Shown piece after piece: positions 26,409 to 36,400 of a DNA stretch of 64,000 nucleotides. The DNA is taken from assembly GCF_014202215.1 (NCBI RefSeq), contig NZ_JACHGB010000004.1, positions 223,255-287,254 on the forward strand, in the 5' to 3' direction. The notes under the pieces were generated by a model, which saw only the letters and a program-made list of their open reading frames with translations, had not been told where the DNA came from and did no database searches. Origin of the DNA: Quisquiliibacterium transsilvanicum (GTDB taxonomy: Bacteria; Pseudomonadota; Gammaproteobacteria; Burkholderiales; Burkholderiaceae_E). The position numbers and the translations under genes are program-made. Each line of letters starts with the position of its first letter. Within the stretch, counting starts at the first letter, position 1.

Positions 26409-28501
26409 GCGTTCGAGAGCTTCGAGATGTCGGCGACACGGTTCATGATGTGGTGCAGCCGGGCCAGCAGCGCGAGCCGGTTGGCGCGCACCGCGGGGTC
26501 CTCGGCCATCACCATCACGGCGTCGAAGAAGGCGTCGACCGCGCTGCGCGCCCGGGCCACCGCCGCCAGCGCGCCGGTGTAGTCGCCAGCGGCGATCCGG
26601 CCATCCACGTCCGGCGCGATCGCGGCCACTTCCTCGTGCAGCGCCTTCTCGGCGGTTTCCGACAGCAGCGCGGGCTGGATTTCGCCGCCGGCGACGTTGC
26701 CGGCCTTCTTCAGGATGTTTCCGATCCGCTTGTTGGCTGCCGCGAGCGCGGCGGACTCCGGCAGCGCCGAGAAGGCCCGCACCGCCTCGAGGCGCGCCGG
26801 CACCTGGGCGAGGTCGGCGGGGCGCTGGTCCACCACCGCCGCCACCTCCTGGGCGGTGTAGCCGCGTTCGCGCAGGTAGCCGGCGAGGCGCTCGAACACG
26901 AAGGTCTCGAGCTCGGCGCGCGCATTGCCGACGCGATCTCCGAAAGCCTCGAAGGCCCGGTCGACCAGCCAGGGCAGCGACAGCGCAAGCTGCTTCTCGA
27001 TCAGCAGGCGGATCACGCCGAGCGCGTGGCGGCGCAGCGCGAAGGGGTCGCGGTCGCCGCTGGGCTGCTGGCCGATGCCGAACAGCCCTGCCAGGGTCTC
27101 GAGCTTGTCGGCCAGCGCCAGCACCGTGCCGGTCTCAGAGGCGGGAAGATCGTCGCCGGCGAAGCGCGGACGGTAGTGCTCGAGGATGGCGTCGGCGACC
27201 GGCCCGGGCTCGCCATCATGGCGCGCATAGTAGGCGCCCATGATGCCCTGCAGCTCCGGGAACTCGCCGACCATTCCGGTCAGCAGGTCGGTCTTGGCGA
27301 GCAGGGCGGCCCGGTCGGCATGGGCGTCGTTGGCGCCCAGCGATTCCGCGATGGCGCGGGCGATCGTGCGCACGCGTTGCACCCGCTCGGCCTGCGTGCC
27401 CAGTCTGGCGTGGTAGACCACGGCGGCGAGCCGCGGCACGCGGTCCGCCAGCGGAGTCTTCTTGTCCTGCTCGAAGAAGAAACGCGCGTCGGCCAGGCGA
27501 GGGCGCACCACCCGCTGGTTGCCGTCGACGATGAAGCGCGGGTCCTCGACGTCCATGTTCGAGACGATCAGGAAGCTGGGCAGCAGCCGCCCGCTGGCGT
27601 CGAACAGCGGGAAGTACTTCTGGTTGGTGCGCATCGTCAGGATCAGGCATTCCTGCGGCACCTGGAGGAACTCGCGCTCGAACTCGCCAGCATAGACCGC
27701 CGGCCATTCGACCAGCGCGCAGACCTCGTCAAGCAGCGGTGCCACCGAAGCCTCGTCGCCCAGCGAGGCGCCGAGCGCCGCGGCGCGCTCGCGCAGCATG
27801 GCCTCGATGCGCGCGCGCCGGGTGTCGAAGTCGGGCATCACCCGGCCCTCGCGCTCCAGCTGATGCACGTAGCCCTGGGCGTCGGCAAGCTCGATCGAGG
27901 CCGCGCCCTGGAAGCGGTGCCCGGCGGTGATCCGGCCGGCCTGCAGGCCCAGCGCGGACGCGGGCAGGACGTCCGCGCCATGCAGGGCCACCAGGCGGTG
28001 CGCCGGGCGCACGAAGCTCACGCTGGTGCGGCCGTCGGCCAGCTGGTACTCCATCACCTTGGGGATCGGCAGCCTGGTGATCGCCTGCGCGATCACCGCG
28101 TCGATCGCGCCTGCCAGGCTCTCGCCGGGCAGGGTGCTGCGGAACCAGAAGCACTCCTGCTTGCCGTCGGAGGCCTGCGTCAGGCGGTCGATCGAGGCGC
28201 CCTGCTTCTCCGCCCATTTCAGCAGCGCCTGCGTGGGCTTGCCCTCGGCGTTCAGGCCCACCTTCAGCGACGGTCCCTTCAGCTCGACGCTGCGCTCGGG
28301 CGCCTGCGACAGCACCGCATCGACGCGCACCGCGAGCCGGCGCGGCGTGCAGAAGGTGCGATGGCCGACGTCGGCAGCGGCCAGCCCGCGCGTGCGCAAG
28401 CCATCGACCACGCTTGCGGCAAAGGATTCGCCAAGGCGCTTCAGGGCCTTCGGGGGCAGTTCTTCGGTCAGCAGTTCGACCAGCAGCGGTTTCGCACTCA
28501 T
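26405..28501 (-). CDS. glyS: Glycyl-tRNA synthetase beta subunit GlyS
   Basis: This 698-residue beta subunit of the tetrameric alpha2-beta2 glycyl-tRNA synthetase begins with LLVELLTEELPPKALKRLGESFA and has TFCTPRRLAVRVD, VPQECLILTMRTNQKYFPLFD, NRVVRPRLADARFFFEQDKK-type sequence (here NQRVVRPRLADARFFFEQD), and a C-terminal anticodon-binding region (VMVMAEDPAVRANRLALLARLHHIMNRVADISKL). It follows glyQ with a 2-bp gap and overlaps gmhB by 4 bp. Confidence 0.98.
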   Translation of the reverse strand: MSAKPLLVELLTEELPPKALKRLGESFAASVVDGLRTRGLAAADVGHRTFCTPRRLAVRVDAVLSQAPERSVELKGPSLKVGLNAEGKPTQALLKWAEKQGASIDRLTQASDGKQECFWFRSTLPGESLAGAIDAVIAQAITRLPIPKVMEYQLADGRTSVSFVRPAHRLVALHGADVLPASALGLQAGRITAGHRFQGAASIELADAQGYVHQLEREGRVMPDFDTRRARIEAMLRERAAALGASLGDEASVAPLLDEVCALVEWPAVYAGEFEREFLQVPQECLILTMRTNQKYFPLFDASGRLLPSFLIVSNMDVEDPRFIVDGNQRVVRPRLADARFFFEQDKKTPLADRVPRLAAVVYHARLGTQAERVQRVRTIARAIAESLGANDAHADRAALLAKTDLLTGMVGEFPELQGIMGAYYARHDGEPGPVADAILEHYRPRFAGDDLPASETGTVLALADKLETLAGLFGIGQQPSGDRDPFALRRHALGVIRLLIEKQLALSLPWLVDRAFEAFGDRVGNARAELETFVFERLAGYLRERGYTAQEVAAVVDQRPADLAQVPARLEAVRAFSALPESAALAAANKRIGNILKKAGNVAGGEIQPALLSETAEKALHEEVAAIAPDVDGRIAAGDYTGALAAVARARSAVDAFFDAVMVMAEDPAVRANRLALLARLHHIMNRVADISKLSNA

Positions 28502-28503
28502 GG

Positions 28504-29400
28504 TCAGGCCGCCTTCGCGTCGTTGCCCGCGCGGGCCAGCATCGGGAAGCCGAGCCGCTCGCGGGCGTCATGGTAGGCCTGCGCCACCTGCCGTGCGAGG
28601 TTGCGCACGCGTCCGATGTAGGCAGCGCGCTCGGTGACCGAGATGGCGCCGCGCGCGTCGAGCAGGTTGAAGGTGTGCGAGCACTTCATGACCATCTCGT
28701 AGGCAGGCAGGGCCAGCTGCGCGCCGATCAGACGTTTGGCCTCGGCCTCGTAATCGTCGAAGTGTCGGAACAGCATTTCGGCGTTGGAGTGCTCGAAGTT
28801 GTAGGTGGATTGCTCCACCTCGTTCTGGTGGAAGACGTCGCGATAGGTGACGCCGTCGGTCCAGACCAGGTCGTAGACGCTCTCGACGCCCTGCAGGTAC
28901 ATTGCCAGGCGTTCGAGGCCGTAGGTGATCTCGCCGGTGATCGGCTGGCACTTCAGCGAGCCGACCTCCTGGAAGTAGGTGAACTGCGTCACCTCCATGC
29001 CGTTGAGCCAGACCTCCCAGCCCAGGCCCCAGGCGCCCAGCGTGGGCGACTCCCAGTCGTCTTCGACGAAGCGCACGTCGTTGGCCTGCAGGTCGACGCC
29101 GATCGCCTTAAGCGAGCCCAGGTACAGCTCGAGGATGTCCGGCGGCGAGGGCTTGAGCACCACCTGGTACTGGTAGTAGTGCTGCAGGCGGTTCGGGTTC
29201 TCGCCGTAGCGGCCGTCCTTGGGCCGGCGCGACGGCTGGACGTAGGCGGCGCGCCAGGGCTCGGGGCCGATGGCGCGCAGGAAGGTGGCGGTGTGGAAGG
29301 TGCCCGCGCCGACTTCCATGTCGTAGGGCTGCAGCAGCGCGCAGCCCTGACGATCCCAGTAGTCCTGCAGGCGGAGAATGATTTGCTGAAAGCTGAGCAT
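28504..29400 (-). CDS. glyQ: Glycyl-tRNA synthetase alpha subunit GlyQ
   Basis: This 298-residue catalytic subunit forms glycyl-adenylate. Conserved phrases: [62 protein letters not shown], and [23 protein letters not shown] 29400 gives the classical [12 protein letters not shown] start. It lies 38 bp downstream of lnt and 2 bp before glyS. The split alpha/beta synthetase is the usual type in proteobacteria. Confidence 0.98.
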   Translation of the reverse strand: MLSFQQIILRLQDYWDRQGCALLQPYDMEVGAGTFHTATFLRAIGPEPWRAAYVQPSRRPKDGRYGENPNRLQHYYQYQVVLKPSPPDILELYLGSLKAIGVDLQANDVRFVEDDWESPTLGAWGLGWEVWLNGMEVTQFTYFQEVGSLKCQPITGEITYGLERLAMYLQGVESVYDLVWTDGVTYRDVFHQNEVEQSTYNFEHSNAEMLFRHFDDYEAEAKRLIGAQLALPAYEMVMKCSHTFNLLDARGAISVTERAAYIGRVRNLARQVAQAYHDARERLGFPMLARAGNDAKAA

Positions 29401-29438
29401 CGGAGGGCGATCCTGCCGGTGGGAGCAAACCCCGGATT

Positions 29439-31004
29439 CTATCGCCTGGCAGGCCATGCCCGTCCGGCGGGCCGTGACAGGATGAGCAGCAGCAGGAAGA
29501 GCCCGGCGGGCAGCAGGTTGCCGGCGCGCACGTAGGGAGTGAGCCCGGCCGTGCCCTGCACCTTCACGTCGAGCGTGTCGCGGCGGTGGTGGGGCAGTTC
29601 GGCGAGCACCCGTCCCCGATGGTCGATCGAGGCGGTGACGCCGGTGTTGGTCGCGCGCAGCATCGGCCGGCCGGTCTCGAGCGTGCGCATCCGCGCGATC
29701 GTGAGGTGCTGCGGCAGGGCGCGCGACTGGCCGAACCACGCGATGTTGCTGACGTTGACGAGCACGCTGGCGCCGCCGTCGCGGATCGCGCCAAGCAGCT
29801 CCTCGCCGAACAGATCCTCGTAGCAGATGTTGAAGGCGAAGCGCTGGCCGGCGATCTCGAACGGCGCCTGCCCGCGCGCGCCGCGCCCGAACTCGCCGAG
29901 CGGGATGTGCATCATCTCGACGAACCACGCGAACCCGCTCGGAATGAACTCGCCGAACGGCACCAGGTGGCGCTTGTCATAGCGCTGGGCAAGCACCCCC
30001 TCGCGAAGCAGCGCGACGCTGTTGGTGTAATGCCCGGTCTGGCCGGGGACGGCCGAGTGCAGCGGCATCCCGATCGCCACTGCCGCGCCGGCGCGCTGTG
30101 CGTGCGCCGCGATCCGCTGCGCGAGATCGGGAGGGGTCGCGCTCCAGGGGACCGTCCACGCGGTCTCGGGCAGCACCACCAGCTGCGCGTCGGCGGACTC
30201 GATCATCGCCGTGTAGTCGTTCATCGCGTCCAGCGCGCGCTGGCGGTCGAACTTCAGTTGCTGGGGCACGTTGCCCTGCGCGAGCCGCACGCTGACCGGA
30301 GCGCCGCTGGGCGCGGTGGGTTCCCAGGCGCCCAGCAGTGCGCCCGCCACCGGCAGCAGCACCGCCAGGGCGAGCGGCCGGCGTGCGCGCTCGCGCTGGC
30401 CGCGCAGCAGCGCAGGCAGCCCCAGCCCAAGCAGCGCCGCCAGCAGCGCCGCGAGGGCGGCGATGCCGTGCGCGCCGACCAGCGGCGCGAACCCGGACAG
30501 GGGGCCGTCGACGTGCGCATAGCCGATCGCCAGCCAGGGAAAGCCGGTGAACAGCCAGCCCCGCAGCAGTTCCGATGCGCCCCAGCAGGCAGCGAAGGCG
30601 AGCGCCACCGGCAGCCCGTCGCTGCCGGCCGCGGGGCGCGCGAGCCGGCGCGCCGCGAGCACGGCCGCCAGCGGGAACAGCGACAGGTACAGCGAGAAGA
30701 GCAGCACCGCCGCCGCCGCCAGCAGCGAAGGCATGCCGCCGTAGACGTGCATGCTGGTGTGCAGCCAGCCGACCCCGCTGGCGAACCAGCCGATGCCAAA
30801 GGCGGCGAGCGGCGCCAGCAGGCGGCGCGCAGGGCCCGGGTCGGCGACGCGCAGCAGCGCGAACAGCATCGCAAGCGTCGCGGTCTGCAGCCACCAGGCG
30901 TCGAGAGGAGGGGAGAAGGCCGCGGCGTGCGCGACGCCCAGGACGGCCGCCGCGAACGTTGTCCGGAGCCCGCGCGGTTCAGTGCGCAGGCGCCTGCGCG
31001 TCAT
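29439..31004 (-). CDS. lnt: Apolipoprotein N-acyltransferase Lnt
   Basis: This 521-residue inner-membrane enzyme performs the third step of lipoprotein maturation. About six N-terminal transmembrane helices (residues 15-220) precede a periplasmic nitrilase domain with the Glu-Lys-Cys triad: [25 protein letters not shown] and [11 protein letters not shown] final helix near 495-512 anchors the C-terminus. It overlaps the corC 3' end by 26 bp, the usual corC-lnt arrangement. It presumably acylates Pal, the DUF1615 lipoprotein and others. Confidence 0.97.
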   Translation of the reverse strand: MTRRRLRTEPRGLRTTFAAAVLGVAHAAAFSPPLDAWWLQTATLAMLFALLRVADPGPARRLLAPLAAFGIGWFASGVGWLHTSMHVYGGMPSLLAAAAVLLFSLYLSLFPLAAVLAARRLARPAAGSDGLPVALAFAACWGASELLRGWLFTGFPWLAIGYAHVDGPLSGFAPLVGAHGIAALAALLAALLGLGLPALLRGQRERARRPLALAVLLPVAGALLGAWEPTAPSGAPVSVRLAQGNVPQQLKFDRQRALDAMNDYTAMIESADAQLVVLPETAWTVPWSATPPDLAQRIAAHAQRAGAAVAIGMPLHSAVPGQTGHYTNSVALLREGVLAQRYDKRHLVPFGEFIPSGFAWFVEMMHIPLGEFGRGARGQAPFEIAGQRFAFNICYEDLFGEELLGAIRDGGASVLVNVSNIAWFGQSRALPQHLTIARMRTLETGRPMLRATNTGVTASIDHRGRVLAELPHHRRDTLDVKVQGTAGLTPYVRAGNLLPAGLFLLLLILSRPAGRAWPARR

Positions 31005-31863
31005 CTTGGCGGACGGAATCTGGCGCGCGCTCCGCCATCAGGAGCAGCACCTGGCGGGCATCGGCCCGCAGCACTTCGAAGCGGAAACCTTCCAGCACCA
31101 CGTGGTCGCCGCGCCTGGGCACGCGCCCGAAGTGCTCGGTGACCAGCCCGCCGATGGTGTCGAAGTCTTGGTCAGGAAGCTGGCTTCCCATCACCCGGTT
31201 GACCTGCTCGATCTCGGCGATGCCGCGAATCCGATAACGCGGACCGGTGGCTCCGGGTTCAACGGGGAGGACGTGGTCGCTCTCCTCGTCGAAGTCGAAC
31301 TCGTCCTCGATGTCGCCGACGATCTGCTCGAGGACGTCCTCGATCGTGATCAGGCCGGCGACGCCGCCGTACTCGTCGACGACGATCGCAACGTGGTTGT
31401 GGTTGGCGCGGAAGTCGCGCAGCAGCACGTTCAGGCGCTTCGACTCGGGGATGAACACGGCCGGTCGCAGCAGGTCGCGCAATTCAGGAGGGTCGTCAGC
31501 GAAGATCCTGAGCAGGTCCTTCGCGTGCAGGATGCCGATCACGTTGTCGCGTTCTCCCTCGACCACAGGGAAACGGGAATGCGCGGTGGCGATCACGCGC
31601 GGCAGGAATTCGGCGGGGCTCTGCACGACGTCGATGACGTCCATCTGGGCGCGCGGCACCATGATGTCGCGGGCGGCGAGTTCGGACACCTGGAACACGC
31701 CCTCGATCATCGAGAGGGCGTCGGCGTCGAGCAGGTCGCGGTCGTGCGCCGCGCGCAGCAGGCTCAGCAGTTGTTCCCGGTCTTCGGGGGCGCGCAGCAG
31801 CAGCGCCGATAGGCGTTCGAGCAGGGAGCGCTTTGGCTCGCTGCCCGAAGGAGGCTCGGACAT
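30979..31863 (-). CDS. corC: CorC/HlyC family transporter-associated CBS protein
   Basis: This 294-residue cytosolic protein has two CBS domains (about 70-190; VSELAARDIMVPRAQMDVIDV, LLRDFRANHNHVAIVVDEYGGVAGLITIEDVLEQIVGDIEDEFD) followed by a CorC_HlyC transporter-associated domain (about 205-285; IGGLVTEHFGRVPRRGDHVVLEGFRFEVLRAD). It is associated with magnesium/cobalt homeostasis in enterics, and operon context with ybeY and lnt is widely conserved. It lies 64 bp after ybeY. Confidence 0.95.
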   Translation of the reverse strand: MSEPPSGSEPKRSLLERLSALLLRAPEDREQLLSLLRAAHDRDLLDADALSMIEGVFQVSELAARDIMVPRAQMDVIDVVQSPAEFLPRVIATAHSRFPVVEGERDNVIGILHAKDLLRIFADDPPELRDLLRPAVFIPESKRLNVLLRDFRANHNHVAIVVDEYGGVAGLITIEDVLEQIVGDIEDEFDFDEESDHVLPVEPGATGPRYRIRGIAEIEQVNRVMGSQLPDQDFDTIGGLVTEHFGRVPRRGDHVVLEGFRFEVLRADARQVLLLMAERAPDSVRQDDAQAPAH

Positions 31864-31927
31864 CGATATCTGGCATGAGTTCCGGTCGGCCGAGGATAAC
31901 CGAACTCGCCGACCGGACCAAACGGGC

Positions 31928-32473
31928 TCAGTGCGCGCCGTCCCGCTCCGCCGCGTAGGGATCGGGGACGCGCAAGCGCCGCAGCAGGGCAGCTTCGAGG
32001 CGCTCCATGGCTTGCGCCTCGTTCTCGTCCTCGTGATCGAAGCCCTGCGCGTGCAGCACGCCGTGGATCACCAGGTGGGCGAGGTGATGGTCCAGCGGCT
32101 TGTCCTGCGCACGCGCCTCGGCGCGGATCACCGGCATGCAGAGGACGATGTCTGCCTCCACTGGCGGGCTGGGCGGCGCGGTCGTGCGCCTGCGCGTCGA
32201 CGAGGGCCCTGCCGGCGGCGCCGGCAGGGGATCGTAGGCGAAGGTCAGCACGTTGGTGGCGTAGTCCCGGCCCCGGTGCTCGCGGTTCAGCGTACGGCCC
32301 TCACGGGTGCCGACGAAACGCAGCGTGATGCGAGCGTCGCCCTGCAAGGCAGCGAGCACCCAGCGGCGCAGCCGGGGGCGGGTGACCGGAACCGCAGCGA
32401 TTCCGCTGCCCGTCTGCACCGACAGCGCGAGCGCAGGTGGCGTCGGCTCAGGACCTGGCGGCGTCGCTTTCAT
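31928..32473 (-). CDS. ybeY: Endoribonuclease / rRNA maturation factor YbeY
   Basis: This 181-residue metalloprotein takes part in 16S rRNA 3'-end maturation and ribosome quality control. The zinc motif HLVIHGVLHAQGFDHEDENEA carries the three His ligands, and REHRGRDYATNVLTFAYD is the conserved beta-strand region. Compared with usual family members (about 150-160 residues) there is an insert of some 20 residues rich in Pro, Thr and Arg (about 95-115) between the DYATNVLTF strand and the VEADIVLC strand. The start overlaps the phoH 3' end by 26 bp. Confidence 0.94.
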   Translation of the reverse strand: MKATPPGPEPTPPALALSVQTGSGIAAVPVTRPRLRRWVLAALQGDARITLRFVGTREGRTLNREHRGRDYATNVLTFAYDPLPAPPAGPSSTRRRTTAPPSPPVEADIVLCMPVIRAEARAQDKPLDHHLAHLVIHGVLHAQGFDHEDENEAQAMERLEAALLRRLRVPDPYAAERDGAH

Positions 32474-33413
32474 AGGCGTCCACGATCCTTGCCACCAGCG
32501 GGTGCCGGACCACGTCGGAGCTGTCGAACTCGCTGAAGGCGATGCCGCGCACATCGCGCAGGATGCGGCGCGCCTCGTTCAGGCCCGACAGATGGCCGCG
32601 CGGCAGGTCGACCTGGGTGGTGTCGCCGGTGATCACCGCGCGCGATCCGAAGCCCATCCGGGTGAGGAACATCTTCATCTGCTCGGGAGTGGTGTTCTGC
32701 GCTTCGTCGAGGATGATGAAGGAATGGTTGAGCGTGCGTCCGCGCATGTAGGCCAGCGGCGCGATCTCGATCGACTGCTTCTCGAACATCCGAGCGGTGC
32801 GCTCGAAGCCCATCAGGTCGTAGAGCGCGTCATAAAGCGGGCGCAGGTAGGGATCGACCTTCTGCGCCAGGTCGCCCGGCAGGAAGCCCAGGCGCTCGCC
32901 GGCTTCGACGGCCGGGCGCGTCAGCACGATCCGCTTGACCGAGTCCCGTTCCAGTGCGTCCACCGCGCATGCGACCGCCAGGTAGGTCTTGCCGGTGCCC
33001 GCCGGGCCGGTGCCGAAGGTGACGTCGTGCGAGAGGATGTTGCGCAGGTATTCGCGCTGCCTCGGCGTGCGGCCCTGGAGATCGGTGCGGCGCGTGTGCA
33101 GCACCGGGGAGTCGTCGGGGCCGGCTGCGACTGCCCGCTCGCGCACCGCGCCGGACTTGAGCTCGACCAGCCCGAGCTGGATCTCGTCCAGCGAGAGCGT
33201 GTGCACGGCGAGCCCCGCAAAATGCTTCAGCGCGGCGACCGCGTTGCGCGACGCGATCGGCGGTCCCTCGACCGTGAAGCTCGAGCCCCGCCGGGAGATC
33301 TGGACGTCGAAGGCTTCCTCGAGCTGGCGCAGGTTCTGGTCGAGCGCGCCGCAGAGGTTGGCCAGGCGGTTGTTGTCGGCGGGGTCGGGTGTGAATTCGA
33401 GGGGACGGGACAT
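32448..33413 (-). CDS. ybeZ: PhoH-family ATPase (PhoL/YbeZ)
   Basis: This 321-residue P-loop protein has Walker A in [19 protein letters not shown], Walker [23 protein letters not shown] and [11 protein letters not shown]. An N-terminal KH-like segment precedes the ATPase. PhoH/YbeZ acts with YbeY in ribosome-related RNA metabolism. ATG 33413 is chosen because homology begins at [18 protein letters not shown]. It comes 34 bp after the FecR-repeat gene; normally it would follow miaB directly. Confidence 0.95.
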   Translation of the reverse strand: MSRPLEFTPDPADNNRLANLCGALDQNLRQLEEAFDVQISRRGSSFTVEGPPIASRNAVAALKHFAGLAVHTLSLDEIQLGLVELKSGAVRERAVAAGPDDSPVLHTRRTDLQGRTPRQREYLRNILSHDVTFGTGPAGTGKTYLAVACAVDALERDSVKRIVLTRPAVEAGERLGFLPGDLAQKVDPYLRPLYDALYDLMGFERTARMFEKQSIEIAPLAYMRGRTLNHSFIILDEAQNTTPEQMKMFLTRMGFGSRAVITGDTTQVDLPRGHLSGLNEARRILRDVRGIAFSEFDSSDVVRHPLVARIVDAYESDAARS

Positions 33414-33447
33414 CGGGCGTTCGGCACCTTTCGCCGGCGGCGACCGG

Positions 33448-36400
33448 TCAGCGTTTCTGGAGGACTCCAACGCCCGAGATTGTACGGCCAGGCGTCGAAG
33501 GATCGACGATGGCGTAGCCGAGGCCCAGGCGGGCGGCCTCGGGTCCGTAGAACGCACCGTCGACCCGCACCGCGCAACCGGCCCGTCCGCAGTCGAACGC
33601 GGCATTGCCCGCGTTGGGCTGGGTGACGAGGCTGCCGGAGAAGGTGCTGCCGCCCTGCATCGTCAGCTCGGACGATTTCGGGTTGCCAAGGCCGCCGTTG
33701 GTGGAGATGTTGAACTGGCCGTTGCCCATCTTCACGCTGCCTTGCAGCCCGATTCGTGCGGCCTCGCCCGAAGAGAACTGCGCTACCGCGCTCATCTTGA
33801 AACTGCCGGGGGCCAGGGATCCGTCGCTCGCAGTCGGGCTCGTCGCGCCCAGGAGTTCGTATCGGAAGCTGCCGCTGGTGGGCATGGTGACCGTGGGCAC
33901 GCCGACCAGGTAGTGGATCGACTGGTTTGCACCGAGGGCGATGCGCGCGCCGATTCCCAGCACCCGCACATCCGCGCTTCCGTTGGTCCAGCGGCCCCAG
34001 CTCGCATAGGGATCGCTGCCGCTGTCGGCGTGTGCCGCAGTGCCGCGCGAGAGACAGGCGAGCTGCGGACACAGACCGACGGATTCCAGCCGCAGCTGGG
34101 AATCGAGCTCGACGCGTCCGTCGGGCGAGGCGAACTGCAGGGAGCCGAAGATCGGGATCTGTCGGAGGTCGAGCCGCAGGCTGCCGGTTGAGGCCAGGCC
34201 AGTTGCGAGAGGGAGTTCCGCGGGCGGGGAGCTGCCACCGGTCGAACCGCCACCCGTGGAGCCGCCGCCGGTCGAACCGCCGCCCGTGGAGCCACCGCCC
34301 GTGGAGCCGCCGCCCGTGGAGCCGCCGCCCGTGGAGCCGCCGCCCGTGGAGCCGCCGCCCGTGGAGCCGCCACCCGTGGAACCGCCACCAGTCGAGTCGC
34401 CGCCGGCCGTACCGCCGCCCGTGGAGCCGCCGCCCGTGGAGCCGCCACCCGTGGAGCCGCCACCCGTGGAGCCGCCACCCGTGGAGCCGCCACCCGTGGA
34501 ACCACCACCCGTGGAACCGCCACCCGTGGAACCGCCACCCGTGGAACCACCACCAGTCGAGCCACCACCAGTCGAGCCACCACCCGTGGAACCGCCACCC
34601 GTCGAGTCGCCGCCGGCCGTACCGCCGCCCGTGGAGCCGCCACCCGTGGAGCCGCCACCCGTGGAGCCGCCGCCGGTCGAACCGCCGCCCGTGGAGCCAC
34701 CACCCGTGGAACCGCCACCAGTCGAGTCGCCGCCGGCCGTACCGCCGCCCGTGGAGCCGCCGCCCGTGGAGCCGCCATCCGTGGAGCCGCCACCAGTCGA
34801 GTCGCCGCCGGCCGTACCGCCGCCCGTGGAGCCGCCACCCGTGGAGCCACCACCCGTGGAGCCGCCACCCGTGGAGCCACCACCCGTGGAGCCACCACCC
34901 GTGGAGCCACCACCCGTGGAGCCACCACCCGTGGAGCCACCACCAGTCGAGCCACCACCCGTGGAACCGCCACCCGTGGAACCGCCACCCGTGGAACCGC
35001 CACCCGTGGAACCGCCACCCGTGGAGTCGCCGCCCGTGGAGCCACCGCCCGTGGAGCCACCGCCGGTCGAACCCCCGCCGGTCGAGCCGCCGCCAGTCGA
35101 GCCGCCGCCAGTCGAGCCGCCGCCAGTCGAGCCGCCGCCCGTGGAGCCACCACCCGTGGAACCGCCACCCGTGGAACCACCGCCGGTCGAACCGCCGCCC
35201 GTGGAGCCACCGCCCGTGGAGCCACCGCCGGTCGAACCCCCGCCGGTCGATCCGCCGCCAGTCGATCCGCCGCCGGTCGATCCGCCGCCAGTCGATCCGC
35301 CGCCAGTCGATCCGCCACCCGTGGAGCCACCACCCGTGGAACCGCCACCCGTGGAGCCACCACCCGTGGAGCCACCACCCGTGGAACCGCCACCCGTGGA
35401 ACCGCCGCCGGTCGAACCGCCGCCGGACGAACCGCCGCCGGACGAACCGCCGCCGGACGAACCGCCACCGGAGCCGTCTGCGATGGGAGGGTTTGGGGGC
35501 GTCGGGTTGACCGGGTCAACGATGACGAAGTCCGGCGGGACGGACGGCGACGCGTCGATGGCAGCCAGGAGATCCAGCCGTCCGTCAGCTGCGCGGCTTG
35601 CTGCGGGGGTCGCGGACGAGCTGGACTGAAGCGGCGATGCAGAACCGTCGGGCGTTTCGAACGCGATCCTGTCGTCCGCGCCAGCCGACCCTTTGGTCGA
35701 TGCCGACGCGCCTGCCCTCGATGCGCCCTGGGCTGCCGCGCCCGAGGCAGCCGCATTCGGGCCAGCCGCATTCGGGCCAGCCGCATTCGGGCCAGCCGCA
35801 TTCGGGGCCGCTGCGCTCGCAGTCGGCGTCCCCGCCTCACTGGCCTGCTCGGCCCCGGCAGGCGGGGCGCCGCGTCGCACGCTGCTCGCCAGGTCGCTGG
35901 CCGCACGCGCGAAGAGGGTCGCCGGCGTCAGCAGCGGCCGCAATTCAGTCAAGCGGGGCAGGGCATCCGGAGAGGACACCTCGGCCGCAGTGCCTTCGCC
36001 AACCTCGATCTCGCCGGCTGCCGTGCGCACCGCGATCCGGCCTTCGCTGACGCTCACCCTGAGACCCGCCCGAGCCCCCGGCGCGCAGGCCGGGTCGCAG
36101 ACGGTCTCCTCCGCCAGGTAGAGGGTGCCGCGGATGCCGATCGTCGCAGTCGGCGTCTGCATCCGATAGTCGGAGCGGTTGCGCTTGCCGATCGCGCCGG
36201 TGGTGGTGCGCATCGCGCCGCGCAGAAGGCTGAAGAAGCCACGCTGCTCCTGCGGGTCGAAGCGGTAGTCGTCGATCCGGAACTCTGTTCCAGGTTGGAG
36301 CGAGACGATCGCGCCGTCCGAGAAGCGAAGTTGCGCCCGTCCGTCGCGGCTGGTGACGATCAGGTCCCCGCTGCGGAGCTCATCGCCGCTGCGCGCGGCG

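Noticed and set aside
25825-26439. Alternative overlapping frame of about 200 codons across gmhB
   Set aside because: GmhB at 25875-26408 has all HAD motifs in its own frame; the other frame is Arg/Gly-rich shadow sequence.
34235-35475. Possible CRISPR array
   Set aside because: The repeats are contiguous 15-bp coding units with no spacers and no cas genes nearby.
34040-35629. A plus-strand open frame of about 530 codons encoding PPPVEPPPVE repeats, opposite the FecR-repeat gene
   Set aside because: It is the complement of the GGGST minisatellite, whose 15-bp unit keeps several frames open. It has no signal peptide, flanking domain or ribosome site, whereas the minus strand has a signal peptide, FecR domain and C-terminal domain.
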